64,000 nt of DNA, from NCBI GenBank assembly GCA_017308575.1, contig JAFKEQ010000001.1:248001-312000 (forward strand). Reading direction: 5' to 3'. Made by a program: the position numbers and the translations under genes. Shown here piece by piece: positions 55,841-64,000 of this stretch. Below the pieces are notes generated by a model, which did not search any database, was not told the origin of the DNA, and worked only from the letters and a program-made list of their open reading frames with translations. This stretch comes from Afipia sp. (GTDB lineage: Bacteria; Pseudomonadota; Alphaproteobacteria; Rhizobiales; Xanthobacteraceae). How positions within the stretch are numbered: the first letter of the stretch is position 1; each line of letters starts with the position of its first letter.

Positions 55841-56488
55841 TTAACGGCGGCATTCCTGGGCCAGCTTGTCCAGCGCCTGGGACAGGCCCTTCAGCGGGAA
55901 AGTGTCGATGGTCTCGGTGCCCTTGGCCGAGACGCCCTTGACCACCGCATCCGCGCCCTTGCGCAGCGCCTCCACCAGCCGGTCTTCCTCGGCGGCGTTC
56001 TTGATCCAGAGCCCGTCGCCCTGGGTGTACATCGCATAGCGGGCGCCGCCGACCTCCACCGAACCCTCGGAGCCGGGCTTCAGGGGGTAGCCGATCATGA
56101 TCGAGACTTCGTTGGTGACCTTCTCGCCGGGGCGGGTCGAGATGAAGGCATAGGACGCGTCGCGCGGCCGATTCGGCGGATTGGTCTTCGAGGAGCCGGG
56201 CTTGGCCAGCGCGAAGCAGACCTTCTTGCCGTTCGGGGTCGCGGTATAGGCGCCCCATGTGCCGAATTGTCCGATCAGCGAGGGCTCGGCATTGCCGGCG
56301 ACGGCTGGCGCCGGTTTCGCGGGCGCACCTTTCGCGGCAGACTTGGCCGAAGACTTGGCATTCGATTTGGCGGGTGCAGCTTTCGGCGCGGCCTTTGGGG
56401 TGGATTTGCTCTGCGCGGACGCAGAAACGGCAAAGCCGAAAACCGGCAGGGCCGCCACGGCCAAGATCAAGGTTCGCTGCAAGGACAT
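55841..56488 (-). CDS. invasion-associated locus B (IalB)-family exported protein
   Basis: A 215-residue protein: signal peptide about 1-25 (VSASAQ), a Lys/Ala/Pro/Ser linker (about 28-70) and the IalB domain with GQFGTWGAYTATPNGKKVCFALAKP, AFISTRPGEKVTNEVSIMIGYPLKPGSE (short motifs FGTWGAYTATP and STRPGEKVTNEVS) and ending LAQECRR. Bartonella IalB aids red-cell invasion, but free-living relatives have many copies with unknown periplasmic roles. ATG at 56488; frame open to 56620. Confidence 0.87.
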   Translation of the reverse strand: MSLQRTLILAVAALPVFGFAVSASAQSKSTPKAAPKAAPAKSNAKSSAKSAAKGAPAKPAPAVAGNAEPSLIGQFGTWGAYTATPNGKKVCFALAKPGSSKTNPPNRPRDASYAFISTRPGEKVTNEVSIMIGYPLKPGSEGSVEVGGARYAMYTQGDGLWIKNAAEEDRLVEALRKGADAVVKGVSAKGTETIDTFPLKGLSQALDKLAQECRR

Positions 56489-56732
56489 CACCGGAACTGG
56501 TTCCTTCAATATTGTGACTGGAAGATGGCCCGTCATTCCGACCGGATGCGCAATAGACCGCAAACCGCTTGTTGGAAGGTTAACCCCCGCCGCAGCGCAT
56601 CGTCGCAGCCGCGCGATCACCGCGTTGCACGGCTTACTTTTTCAAACATAGTTCGGCCCTGCAAGCTGATTGTCCAGATGCATTAAATCCGGCAAAAAGC
56701 GCACCTGTTTTATTGAACGGTCAGGTGTTCCG

Positions 56733-57707
56733 ATGAAAGCCATTCTCTGCTCGCAATATTGCGGCCCCGACGATCTCGTGCTGAGCGACATTCCCGATCC
56801 GGTCGCGGGTCCCGGCGAAGTGGTGATCGCCATCAAGGCGGCAGCGCTGAATTTCTTCGATCTGCTGATGATCCAGGGCAAATATCAGATCAAGCCGCCG
56901 TTTCCGTTTTCGCCCGCTGCCGAGATTGCCGGCGTGATCGAAAGCGTCGGCCCGGGCGTCAACGATCTCAAACCCGGCGATCGCGTTGCCGCCTCCTGCG
57001 GATATAACGGCGCGCGCGAGAAGATCGCGCTGCCTGCAAGTTCATGCATGAAGATTCCCGATAATCTCGATTTCGACCGCGCCGCAGGCGTGATCGTGAT
57101 CTACGGCACCGCGCTGCATGCGCTGGAAGACCGCGCCGATCCGAAGCCCGGCGAAACGCTCGCGGTGTTCGGCGCGGCGGGCGGCGTCGGCCTTGCCGCC
57201 TGCGAACTCGGCAAGGTGCTCGGGCTGAAAGTGATCGCCTGCGCCTCCAGCGATGAGAAACTTGAATTCGCGAAACAGCACGGCGCGGACCTGACCATCA
57301 ACTACGCCAAGGAAGATTTGAAGGAGGCGCTGAAGAAGGCCGGCGGCGACAAGGGCATCGACATCGTGTTCGATCCGGTCGGCGGCTCCTACGCCGAAAT
57401 CGGCGTGCGCTCGCTCGGATGGAAAGGCCGATTCCTCGTGATCGGCTTCGCCGCAGGCGAGATTCCGAAGATTCCGCTCAACCTCGCGCTGCTCAAGGGC
57501 TGCGACATCCGTGGCGTGTTCTGGGGTGCGCACGGGAAGCGAGATCCGGCGGCAGGCAGGGCGGCGCTGGAGAAACTCATGCGCTGGGCGGCGGAAGGCA
57601 AGATCTCATCGCATGTCGACAGCACCTTCCCGCTGGAGAAGACCGCCGACGCGCTCAAGGTCCTTGCCGCGCGCAAGGCGATGGGCAAGGTGATCTTGCA
57701 TCCGTGA
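56733..57707 (+). CDS. NADPH:quinone oxidoreductase-family zinc-independent alcohol dehydrogenase
   Basis: A 324-residue MDR protein of the quinone oxidoreductase branch. MKAILCSQYCGPDDLVLSDIPDP, PFSPAAEIAGVIESVG, and the nucleotide loop FGAAGGVGLAACELGKVLG are typical; VIGFAAGEIPKIPLNLALLKG marks the C-terminal family region. No zinc cysteines of classical ADHs are present. It may reduce quinones or enones. The substrate is unknown. ATG at 56733. Confidence 0.9.
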   Translation: MKAILCSQYCGPDDLVLSDIPDPVAGPGEVVIAIKAAALNFFDLLMIQGKYQIKPPFPFSPAAEIAGVIESVGPGVNDLKPGDRVAASCGYNGAREKIALPASSCMKIPDNLDFDRAAGVIVIYGTALHALEDRADPKPGETLAVFGAAGGVGLAACELGKVLGLKVIACASSDEKLEFAKQHGADLTINYAKEDLKEALKKAGGDKGIDIVFDPVGGSYAEIGVRSLGWKGRFLVIGFAAGEIPKIPLNLALLKGCDIRGVFWGAHGKRDPAAGRAALEKLMRWAAEGKISSHVDSTFPLEKTADALKVLAARKAMGKVILHP

Positions 57708-57720
57708 CGTGAGTCACGTC

Positions 57721-57822
57721 GTCATTGCGAGCGAAGCGAAGCAATCCACGCTTGGAAAAGAAAGTTGGATTGCTTCGTCGCCATAGCGCGTGGAAGGCGC
57801 GCTAAAAGCTTCTCGCAATGAC
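57721..57822. repeat. dispersed intergenic repeat, GTCATTGCGAGCGAAG family (long form)
   Basis: GTCATTGCGAGCGAAGCGAAGCAATCC to CTTCTCGCAATGAC, with GCCATAGCGCGTGGAAGGCGCGC inside as in 1471-1627. Confidence 0.82.
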
Positions 57823-57825
57823 GGG

Positions 57826-58209
57826 CTAGACCTGACTATCTGTCTCACCCAGCCCGCGCGCCATCGCCTTGCGCGCGGCGTCGCGGTGCTCGGGCGTGAT
57901 GTGGCTCGACACCATGCGGATCGCGGTGGCGAGCACCGCCGCGTCGTCGGTGAAGCCGAGCACCGGCAGCATGTCGGGCAGGAAGTCGAACGGCAGGATG
58001 AAATAGGCGATCGCGCCCAGCAGCGCCGCCTGCACATGGCGCGGCGTGTTGCGGTCGAACGCGCAGTAATACGCCGCGAGCAGGTCCTCCGCGAACGGCA
58101 GCTTGACCGCGAGGCTCTTGAGCTTGCGCCAGAAACGCCGACGCACCCGCTCGGGGTCCTTCGCGAGTTTTTCGGCCTGTTCAAAATGCGCCGTCCGGTC
58201 GGACGCCAT
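57826..58209 (-). CDS. YkvA-like DUF1232 protein
   Basis: A 127-residue protein with the DUF1232 signature: AYYCAFDRNTPRHVQAALLGAIAYFILPFDFLPDMLPVLGFTDDAAVLATAI (short motifs AIAYFILPFDFLPDMLP and GFTDDAAVL). A single hydrophobic stretch near residues 62-80 probably contacts the membrane. Function unknown throughout the family. ATG at 58209; no clear operon. Confidence 0.87.
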   Translation of the reverse strand: MASDRTAHFEQAEKLAKDPERVRRRFWRKLKSLAVKLPFAEDLLAAYYCAFDRNTPRHVQAALLGAIAYFILPFDFLPDMLPVLGFTDDAAVLATAIRMVSSHITPEHRDAARKAMARGLGETDSQV

Positions 58210-58312
58210 GGTCGGTTCCCTCCGAGCGGCCGCACGTGCGGGCCGCAGGCTTTATTTAGGAACCGCCGCGCCCGTCACAAGCCGCCGCTGCGACGGCTCG
58301 CCCGCGGCGATC

Positions 58313-58615
58313 TCATCCCGCGATCCGGTTCATCGCTTCCGCCAGCGCGATGTCGCGGCCGGTGACGCCCCCGGCGTCATGGGTGGAGAGCACCACCTCC
58401 ACCGTCTTGTAGACGTTGCGCCATTCCGGGTGATGGTCGCTCTTTTCGGCCACCATCGCGGCGCGGGTCATGAAACCGAAGGCCTCGTTGAAGTCCTTGA
58501 AGATGAACGTCCGCGCAATCGCCTCCCGGCCCGGAACCTCGGACCAGCCGTGCAGTTTCTCCAGCGCCGCGCGTCGCGCCTCCAGCGAAAGCCGTTCGAC
58601 AATTCCCGCCACCAT
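58313..58615 (-). CDS. phhB: pterin-4a-carbinolamine dehydratase
   Basis: A 100-residue enzyme that dehydrates 4a-hydroxytetrahydropterin, normally recycling the cofactor for phenylalanine hydroxylase or serving molybdopterin-related steps. The catalytic DHHPEW motif (residues about 60-65), [17 protein letters not shown] and [17 protein letters not shown] are standard. Full length. No phhA lies nearby. The true start is ATG 58615; the frame open to 58714 adds an unrelated N-terminus. Confidence 0.92.
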   Translation of the reverse strand: MVAGIVERLSLEARRAALEKLHGWSEVPGREAIARTFIFKDFNEAFGFMTRAAMVAEKSDHHPEWRNVYKTVEVVLSTHDAGGVTGRDIALAEAMNRIAG

Positions 58616-58780
58616 GCTCGCCTCCTGACGTTCATTCACCTGAACTTTACAGCACCCGGCCAACAGCCTCACATACAAATGCGGCCGGCAGCGTGACGAT
58701 CCGCCGGTAACCATGGCCGATATGAGGCCTGCAAACGGACGGCCCGTCTGCTATGATGAGCCGAGAGCACGCGGTGAACC

Positions 58781-60190
58781 ATGAGCTTCAGCGACATGTT
58801 TTCCAGATCTGCGGCCGGCGACGGCACCAAGCCTTCCGCTGCCCAGCCGCGCCGGCACAAGATGAAGGCCGCTCTCGTGGCGATCGCAGCCGTGCTCGCG
58901 GGCGTCGCCGCAGTGGTGGGCGGGGTCTATTACGTCAACCGCCCCGTTCATCTGCGCATCGCGGTCGGGCCTCCCAACAGCGACGACGTGAAAGTCATCC
59001 AGTCGATCGCGCAGACCTTCGCGCGCGAACGCAAATATGTGCGGCTTCGTCCCATCGTCACCGAAGGCACCAGCGCGAGCGCGGCGAGCCTCGACGCCGG
59101 AACCACCGATCTCGCCGTGGTGCGCGGCGACGTCGAACTGCCGAAGGACGCGCAGGCCATCGCCAGCATCCGCAAGAATTTCGCCGTGCTGTGGGCCATC
59201 AACACCGGTAAGAAAAAGGGCGGCGTCACCAAGATCGAACAGCTCGGCGGCAAGCGCATCGGCGTGATCGGCCGCACCCAGGCCAATGTCCGCCTGCTCA
59301 ATGTCATCCTGACCCAGTCGGGCGTGAAGCCGGAGAGCGTGCAGGTCGTGCAGTTCACCACCACCGGCTTCGCCGAAGCGGTCAAGCACGAAAAGCTCGA
59401 TGCCTTCCTCGCGGTCGGCCCGCTCAACAGCAAGATCACGGCCGACGCGATCAACGCCACCACGCGTGACGGCAAGGAAGCCACGTTCCTGACGCTCGAT
59501 ACCGCCGACGCCGTCGCGCAGAAATATCCGGTTTACGATTCCGGCGAGATTCCCGCAGGCACCTTCGGCGCCAAGCCGGTGCGGCCCGACGACAAGATCG
59601 ACACCATCACCTTCGCCCACCATATCGTCGCACGCAAATCGCTGTCGGAGACCGTTGCCGGAGCGCTGACACGCGAACTGTTCTCGGTGCGCCAGACCGT
59701 GCAGAACGAATTCCCGCAGACCGCGAAGCTGGAAACACCCGACACCGACAAGGACGCCGCGATCCCCGCGCATCCCGGCGCCGCCGCTTATGTCGACGGC
59801 GAAGAGAAGAGCTTCCTCGACAGATACAGCGATTACATCTGGGGCAGCCTGATGGGGCTCTCCGCGCTGGGTTCGGCCGGCGCGTGGTTCGCAAGCTACT
59901 GGCGGCGCGACGAGCGCGTGACCAATTCCAACCTGCGCGAACGGCTGCTGGAAATGCTGACCGCCTCACGCAAGTCCACCTCGATCGATGAACTCGACGC
60001 CATGCAAGCGGAGGCCGACGAGATCATGCGCGAAACGCTGCACTGTTTCGAGGACGGCGCGATCGAGGAAGGATCGCTCACCGCTTTCAGCATCGCGCTC
60101 GAACAGTTTCACAATGCGGTGGCCGACCGGAAATCGTATCTGCTGGAAACCGGCGGACATCCGGCGCTTTCATCACGCCACGTCGCCTGA
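58781..60190 (+). CDS. TAXI-family TRAP-type solute-binding protein with extra membrane helix and cytoplasmic tail
   Basis: A 469-residue protein. Helix about 28-52 anchors it; residues 55-340 form the TAXI/NMT1-like periplasmic binding domain (LRIAVGPPNSDDVKVIQSIAQTFARERKYVRLRPIVTEGTSASAASLDAGTTDLAVVRGDVE; short motifs GPPNSDDVKVIQSIA and TDLAVVRGDVE). A second helix lies about 350-372 (SLMGLSALGSAGAWFASYW) and about 97 residues of Glu/Arg-rich helix follow. The usual TRAP permease (fused DctQM type) is not nearby. The architecture suggests signalling or a diverged role. Confidence 0.82.
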   Translation: MSFSDMFSRSAAGDGTKPSAAQPRRHKMKAALVAIAAVLAGVAAVVGGVYYVNRPVHLRIAVGPPNSDDVKVIQSIAQTFARERKYVRLRPIVTEGTSASAASLDAGTTDLAVVRGDVELPKDAQAIASIRKNFAVLWAINTGKKKGGVTKIEQLGGKRIGVIGRTQANVRLLNVILTQSGVKPESVQVVQFTTTGFAEAVKHEKLDAFLAVGPLNSKITADAINATTRDGKEATFLTLDTADAVAQKYPVYDSGEIPAGTFGAKPVRPDDKIDTITFAHHIVARKSLSETVAGALTRELFSVRQTVQNEFPQTAKLETPDTDKDAAIPAHPGAAAYVDGEEKSFLDRYSDYIWGSLMGLSALGSAGAWFASYWRRDERVTNSNLRERLLEMLTASRKSTSIDELDAMQAEADEIMRETLHCFEDGAIEEGSLTAFSIALEQFHNAVADRKSYLLETGGHPALSSRHVA

Positions 60191-60232
60191 CAGAATCGCT
60201 TCTCACATCTCCTCTCAAGGGATGCGACCGGC

Positions 60233-60254
60233 TCCCTCTCCCCTTGGGGAGAGG
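60233..60254. repeat. short CCCTCTCCCCTTGGGGAGAGG hairpin
   Basis: An 8-bp inverted CCTCTCCCC / GGGGAGAGG pair, as in 33729-33843; lies between the TAXI and PhoD-like genes. Confidence 0.65.
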
Positions 60255-60402
60255 AAAAGTGTCTGCGCATAACCACGGATCATCATTTTCAACGCGCACT
60301 GCGCACATCGCGCCCCCACGTCACACAACCTTCAGCGAAGGGTTGCATCATACCGAAGCAAGGCAGGCGACCTTCGTCGCTACCCAGCTTACGGAGATCA
60401 TC

Positions 60403-61962
60403 GTGACCCTTCGCCTCTCGCGTCGCCGCTTTCTGACCACCGCCGCCGCAGGCACCTTCACCACCGCAAGCGGCATCGCCCTGCCCTATGTGAGCCGCGC
60501 CGCCGACCGGCCAATGGTCAGCCACGGCGTGCAGTCCGGCGACGTCAACACCGACAGCGGTGTGGTGTGGGCGCGCGCGGACCGGCCGTCGCAGCTGATG
60601 GTCGAAGTCGCGACCACGGAATCATTCAAGGATGCCCGCGCGCTGCCGCCGATCACCGCGCTGCCGGAAAACGATTTCACCGCGAAGATGCTGATCGAGG
60701 ATCTGCCGTCCGATCAGACCATCTTCTATCGCGCGCGCTTCCGCGATCTCTCCCACATCAACATCGTCGGCGATCCCGTCGTGGGCCGCTTCCGCACCGC
60801 GCCGGCCTCGCGCCGCGACGTGACGTTCGTGTGGGGCGGCGATGTCGCGGGACAGGGCTTCGGCATCAATCCCGATGACGGCGGCATGTTCACCTTCAAG
60901 GCGATGCGCGGACACAACCCGGATTTCCTGCTGCATAACGGCGACACTATCTACGCCGACGGCATCATTCCCTCCGAGGTCAAACTTCCCGACGGCAAGG
61001 TGTGGAAGAACGTCACCATTCCGGAGAAAGCGAAAGTCGCCGAGACGCTCGACGAATATCGCGCCGCGCACAAATACAATCTCCTCGACGAACATCTGCG
61101 CGCCTTCAACGCCGAGATTCCGATCTTTGTACAGTGGGACGACCATGAGGTGACCAACAACTGGTCGCTGTCGAAAGAGCTGCCCGCCGCGTACAAGGAA
61201 CGCAACGTCACTTTGCTGGCCGCGCGCGCCGCCAAGGCGTTCCACGAAATGTATCCGATGCGCGAGAGCATCACAGAGCCGGGCCGCATCTACCGCACCA
61301 TCAACTACGGTCCGCTGGTGGACGTGTTCATGCTGGACGAGCGCAGCTATCGCGGCCCGAACGGCGAGAACCTGCAGGCCGAATACGGACCGGGCGCTTA
61401 CTTCATCGGCCCGGATCAACTCGCATGGCTGAAGCGCGAACTGGCAAGATCGAAAGCGCTGTGGAAGGTGATCGCCTCCGACATGCCGCTGTCGATCATC
61501 GTCTATGACGATGCCGTCGCGAAGAAAGGCTCCGAAGCTTTCGCGCAGGGCGACGGCCCGGCGCGCGGGCGCGAACTCGAGATCGCCGACCTCTTGCGCT
61601 TCATCAAGGCCGCCGGAATCCGCAACACGGTGTGGCTGACCGCCGACGTGCATTACACGGCGGCGAACTACTACAACCCCGACAAAGCCCAGTTCCAGGA
61701 TTTCGAGCCGTTCTGGGAATTTGTCTCCGGCCCGTTCCATGCCGGCAGCTTCGGACCGGGCGCGATGGACAACACCTTCGGCCCCGAGGTCCGGTTCGTG
61801 AAGGCGCCGGGCGCCGACCGGCAGAACCTGTCACCACTGGAGGGCATGCAGTTCTTCGGCCATGTCAAAATCGACGGCAAGACCGGCGAACTCACGGTGA
61901 CCCTGCGCGACCGCAAGGATGCTGCGCTGTGGGCGATCACGCTCGATCCGAAGATGGGTTAA
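60403..61962 (+). CDS. phoD: Tat-exported alkaline phosphatase D-like phosphodiesterase
   Basis: A 519-residue protein: twin-arginine signal LSRRRFLTTAAAG at about residues 5-17 and a cleavage region near SRAADRP, then the N-terminal beta domain (SHGVQSGDVNTDSGVVWARADRP; short motif HGVQSGDV) and the PhoD metallophosphatase domain: LLHNGDTIYADG, FVQWDDHEVTNNW, LDERSYRG, LTADVHYTAA. It is predicted to hydrolyse phosphodiesters and monoesters in the periplasm with iron/calcium. The start is GTG 60403 with GGAG upstream. Symbol is by domain similarity only. Confidence 0.88.
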   Translation: MTLRLSRRRFLTTAAAGTFTTASGIALPYVSRAADRPMVSHGVQSGDVNTDSGVVWARADRPSQLMVEVATTESFKDARALPPITALPENDFTAKMLIEDLPSDQTIFYRARFRDLSHINIVGDPVVGRFRTAPASRRDVTFVWGGDVAGQGFGINPDDGGMFTFKAMRGHNPDFLLHNGDTIYADGIIPSEVKLPDGKVWKNVTIPEKAKVAETLDEYRAAHKYNLLDEHLRAFNAEIPIFVQWDDHEVTNNWSLSKELPAAYKERNVTLLAARAAKAFHEMYPMRESITEPGRIYRTINYGPLVDVFMLDERSYRGPNGENLQAEYGPGAYFIGPDQLAWLKRELARSKALWKVIASDMPLSIIVYDDAVAKKGSEAFAQGDGPARGRELEIADLLRFIKAAGIRNTVWLTADVHYTAANYYNPDKAQFQDFEPFWEFVSGPFHAGSFGPGAMDNTFGPEVRFVKAPGADRQNLSPLEGMQFFGHVKIDGKTGELTVTLRDRKDAALWAITLDPKMG

Positions 61963-61978
61963 GGCGAGGGACGGCAGA

Positions 61979-62383
61979 TCACGCCGATGCCCGCCACGAC
62001 TGCAGCGCTATCCGCAGATTGTCGAGCACGTAGGGTTTGATCAGCACGGCAACATCCGCGAAGGCCGCTGGCACGCCGCCGGTGCCGACATAGCCGGTCG
62101 TGAAAGCGAACGGGATCATCAACGTCTTGAGGCGCTGCGCAACGGCGAAACTCTTCTCGCCGCCCAGCCTGAGGTCCAGCAGCACGAAATCCGGCTTCCG
62201 CTCGTCGATTTGCTGCAAGGCTCCCGCCACGGTGCCCGCTGTCCGCACCGAGGCCACCCCGAAAGACATGATGGTCTCGCTGAGATCGAGCGCGATCAGC
62301 GGGTCGTCCTCCACGATGAGAACGTCGCCGGGAAGATCGGCAGGGCTCTGAGCCGCCGGCTGGCCAGCGTCGATGGTTGTCAT
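61979..62383 (-). CDS. single-domain response regulator (receiver only)
   Basis: A 134-residue receiver domain with no output domain. Acidic VEDDPLIALD (metal Asp pair), phospho-acceptor Asp in FVLLDLRLGG, switch Thr in AFTTGY and Lys in LIKPYV. It likely relays phosphate from a histidine kinase elsewhere. The first about 20 residues are a Ala/Pro/Gln extension. The true ATG is 62383; the longer frame to 62569 crosses a Crp-like dyad. Divergent from the Crp/Fnr gene. Confidence 0.92.
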   Translation of the reverse strand: MTTIDAGQPAAQSPADLPGDVLIVEDDPLIALDLSETIMSFGVASVRTAGTVAGALQQIDERKPDFVLLDLRLGGEKSFAVAQRLKTLMIPFAFTTGYVGTGGVPAAFADVAVLIKPYVLDNLRIALQSWRASA

Positions 62384-62491
62384 GCGAATTGTCCCGAAAC
62401 CGTTGAGCAAAGGCCCGCAGGGACACCGGATGCCGCGAATGCGACCCGCTGGTTCCCGCGTGGAACCGACCACAAAAGCACCCTCGGCGTC

Positions 62492-62507
62492 TGTGCACTT
62501 TTGCACA
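62492..62507. promoter_or_regulatory. Crp/Fnr-type dyad before the Crp/Fnr gene
   Basis: TGTGCACTTTTGCACA: TGTGCA and TGCACA are exact inverted arms with a 4-bp centre (TGTG-c/N6-type layout of Crp-like sites). It is 50 bp before the regulator ATG and in the divergent region with the receiver gene. Binding is inferred. Confidence 0.5.
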
Positions 62508-62557
62508 TAAAAACCAACGAAATTTGCGCTACATTCTGGCCCGATCACGAGGGAGCC

Positions 62558-63337
62558 ATGACACGACAAGCGATGCGGGCCGCCAATGACGGCCGCCCAT
62601 TCAATAATCTGCTGCGGCGCCTGAACGAGTGCGACTACGCATTGATCGAACCGTTCCTGGAGTCTTCAACGGCGACGCCCGATGATCTGCTGTACAATCC
62701 CGGAGACGACGTCGAGACCGTGCACTTTCCCTGCGGGCCGAGCCTCGTTTCGTTTCTCGTGGCGAATGAGGATGGCCGCGATGTCGAAACCATTCTGGTG
62801 GGCCGCGAGGGAGCAGTCGGCGGCATTGTCAGTCAGGGATTTCTGCCGGCCTACACGCGCATCACCATAAAGGTCGGCGGGCCGTTCGTGCGGCTGCGGG
62901 TCGCCAAGCTCGACGCGGCCAAGGCCCAGTCGCCGACGCTGCGCTACCTGTTCGCCCGTTATGCCGACTGCATGATGGCGCAGATGTTTCAGTCCACGGC
63001 CTGCAATGCGATCCACTCCATCGAGCAGCGCACCGCCAAATGGATTCTGTCGGCGCAGGAGCGGACCGGCGACGATCTCGTTCCCCTCACCCACGAACAG
63101 CTCTCCACCATGCTCGGCGTGGGCCGCAGCTATGCCAGCCGTGTCATCCAGATTTTCAAGGCCGAGGGCATCCTGGAGACCCGGCGCGGCGCCATCCTGA
63201 TCAAGAATCATGAGGCCATGGCGGCCCGGTCGTGCCTGTGCAACGAGGCCGTGAAAACCCATTTCGAGGAAGTGCTGCGGGGCGTCTATCCGGTCGATGA
63301 CGATGCCTCCAAATCAGCCTCGGGAGCGCCGAAATAG
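62558..63337 (+). CDS. Crp/Fnr-family transcription regulator
   Basis: A 259-residue regulator: a cNMP-binding-like beta-barrel (about 40-150; FPCGPSLVSFLV, VGREGAVGGIVSQGF) and a C-terminal winged helix (HEQLSTMLGVGRSYASRVIQIFKAEGILETRRG, short motifs LSTMLGVGRSYASRVIQ and GILETRRGAI). The Fnr-type N-terminal cysteine cluster is absent; a CLC motif follows the helix region near residue 228. The effector is unknown. GAGGGAG precedes the ATG at 62558. Confidence 0.93.
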   Translation: MTRQAMRAANDGRPFNNLLRRLNECDYALIEPFLESSTATPDDLLYNPGDDVETVHFPCGPSLVSFLVANEDGRDVETILVGREGAVGGIVSQGFLPAYTRITIKVGGPFVRLRVAKLDAAKAQSPTLRYLFARYADCMMAQMFQSTACNAIHSIEQRTAKWILSAQERTGDDLVPLTHEQLSTMLGVGRSYASRVIQIFKAEGILETRRGAILIKNHEAMAARSCLCNEAVKTHFEEVLRGVYPVDDDASKSASGAPK

Positions 63338-63361
63338 GCCCTCGGCGCCCTCAGAATCGCA

Positions 63362-63389
63362 TTGTTTTTCGGGAATTCCCGACTATATT
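63362..63389 (+). promoter_or_regulatory. candidate typA promoter with a palindrome in the spacer
   Basis: A TTGTTT -35 (63362-63367) and a TATATT -10 (63384-63389) are 16 bp apart. The spacer holds the perfect 14-bp palindrome TCGGGAATTCCCGA (63369-63382), a candidate repressor operator. Spacing and box quality are moderate. Confidence 0.5.
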
Positions 63390-63408
63390 GCGCCGCAATG
63401 AGTGAAGC

Positions 63409-63444
63409 GTGCCCGGTTCTGATGGACCGGGCACCGCGTTTTTT
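63409..63444 (+). terminator. terminator-like hairpin in the typA leader
   Basis: The stem GTGCCCGG (63409-63416) / CCGGGCAC (63427-63434), then CGCG and T6 (63439-63444). It lies about 20 bases after the predicted start of the typA transcript and about 100 bases before its ATG, so it may act as an attenuator or end a short RNA. Confidence 0.55.
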
Positions 63445-63545
63445 GGGCCCGCAAGCCCCGCACGGACGAGACCGTCCTCCACTCACCCGTCGCAAAGACA
63501 CCAACGCGAAGACGCTGCACTCGATAGCTGGAAGACATTGAACCC

Positions 63546-64000
<455 letters not shown>

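Overview
The window reads as chromosomal core sequence of a high-GC alphaproteobacterium of the Bradyrhizobium/Rhodopseudomonas/Afipia/Nitrobacter group (Nitrobacteraceae). The evidence is gene order (sppA-ihfB-lapA-trpFBA-accD-folC, trxA, addA; ffh-rpsP-rimM-trmD-rplS; sdhCDAB), an AccD without the usual zinc cysteines, a MatB-type malonyl-CoA synthetase, and dense intergenic repeats of the GTCATTGCGAGGAGC / GAAGCAATCC kind. The genus is inference from family knowledge; no 16S rRNA or tRNA gene was seen. No prophage, transposase, integrase, CRISPR array or plasmid function was recognised.

Layout. 1-8764: 3' end of addA, trxA, then a long leftward block folC, accD, trpA, trpB, trpF, lapA, ihfB, sppA (fatty-acid, folate and tryptophan synthesis plus envelope genes). 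8930-11066: leftward mtaB and dapF. 11250-13906: an anchored GyrI-like protein with a SIMPL protein, then a convergent metallo-hydrolase. 14175-17862: rightward translation/export operon ffh-rpsP-rimM-trmD-rplS. 17941-29114: leucine biosynthesis genes leuC, leuD and leuB, interleaved with asd, a beta-carbonic anhydrase, a CitE-like lyase, a zincin, three low-complexity exported proteins and a tandem pair of unrecognised membrane-anchored proteins. 29553-38082: DEAD-box helicase, MFS transporter, a periplasmic molybdoenzyme with cytochrome b partner, fasciclin protein, SDR and MatB. 38369-43604: TauE/SafE exporter, the sdhCDAB operon and a small c-type cytochrome. 43707-50083: adenylate cyclase, FkbM methyltransferase, exported hydrolase, MAPEG protein, PNPOx-like protein, a proline-rich small ORF and a large Pro/Ala-rich OmpA protein. 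50304-58615: methyltransferase, argG, PAP2 phosphatase, rlmN, IalB-like protein, quinone oxidoreductase, DUF1232 and phhB. 58781-64000: TAXI-type binding protein, PhoD-like phosphatase, receiver-only response regulator, Crp/Fnr regulator and the start of typA/bipA.

Most genes are housekeeping. The most interesting parts are these: (i) the tandem pair 25785-27359, unrecognised proteins whose exported domains share exactly spaced cysteines (C-x18-C-x13-C-x29-C); (ii) the typA control region, with a perfect palindrome between -35 and -10 and a terminator-like hairpin in the leader; (iii) a Crp-type dyad 50 bp before the Crp/Fnr gene; (iv) an orphan TAXI protein with a second membrane helix and a cytoplasmic tail; (v) a histidine-rich exported peptide with a W-x5 repeat; (vi) several families of dispersed intergenic repeats, one of them inside the sdh operon.
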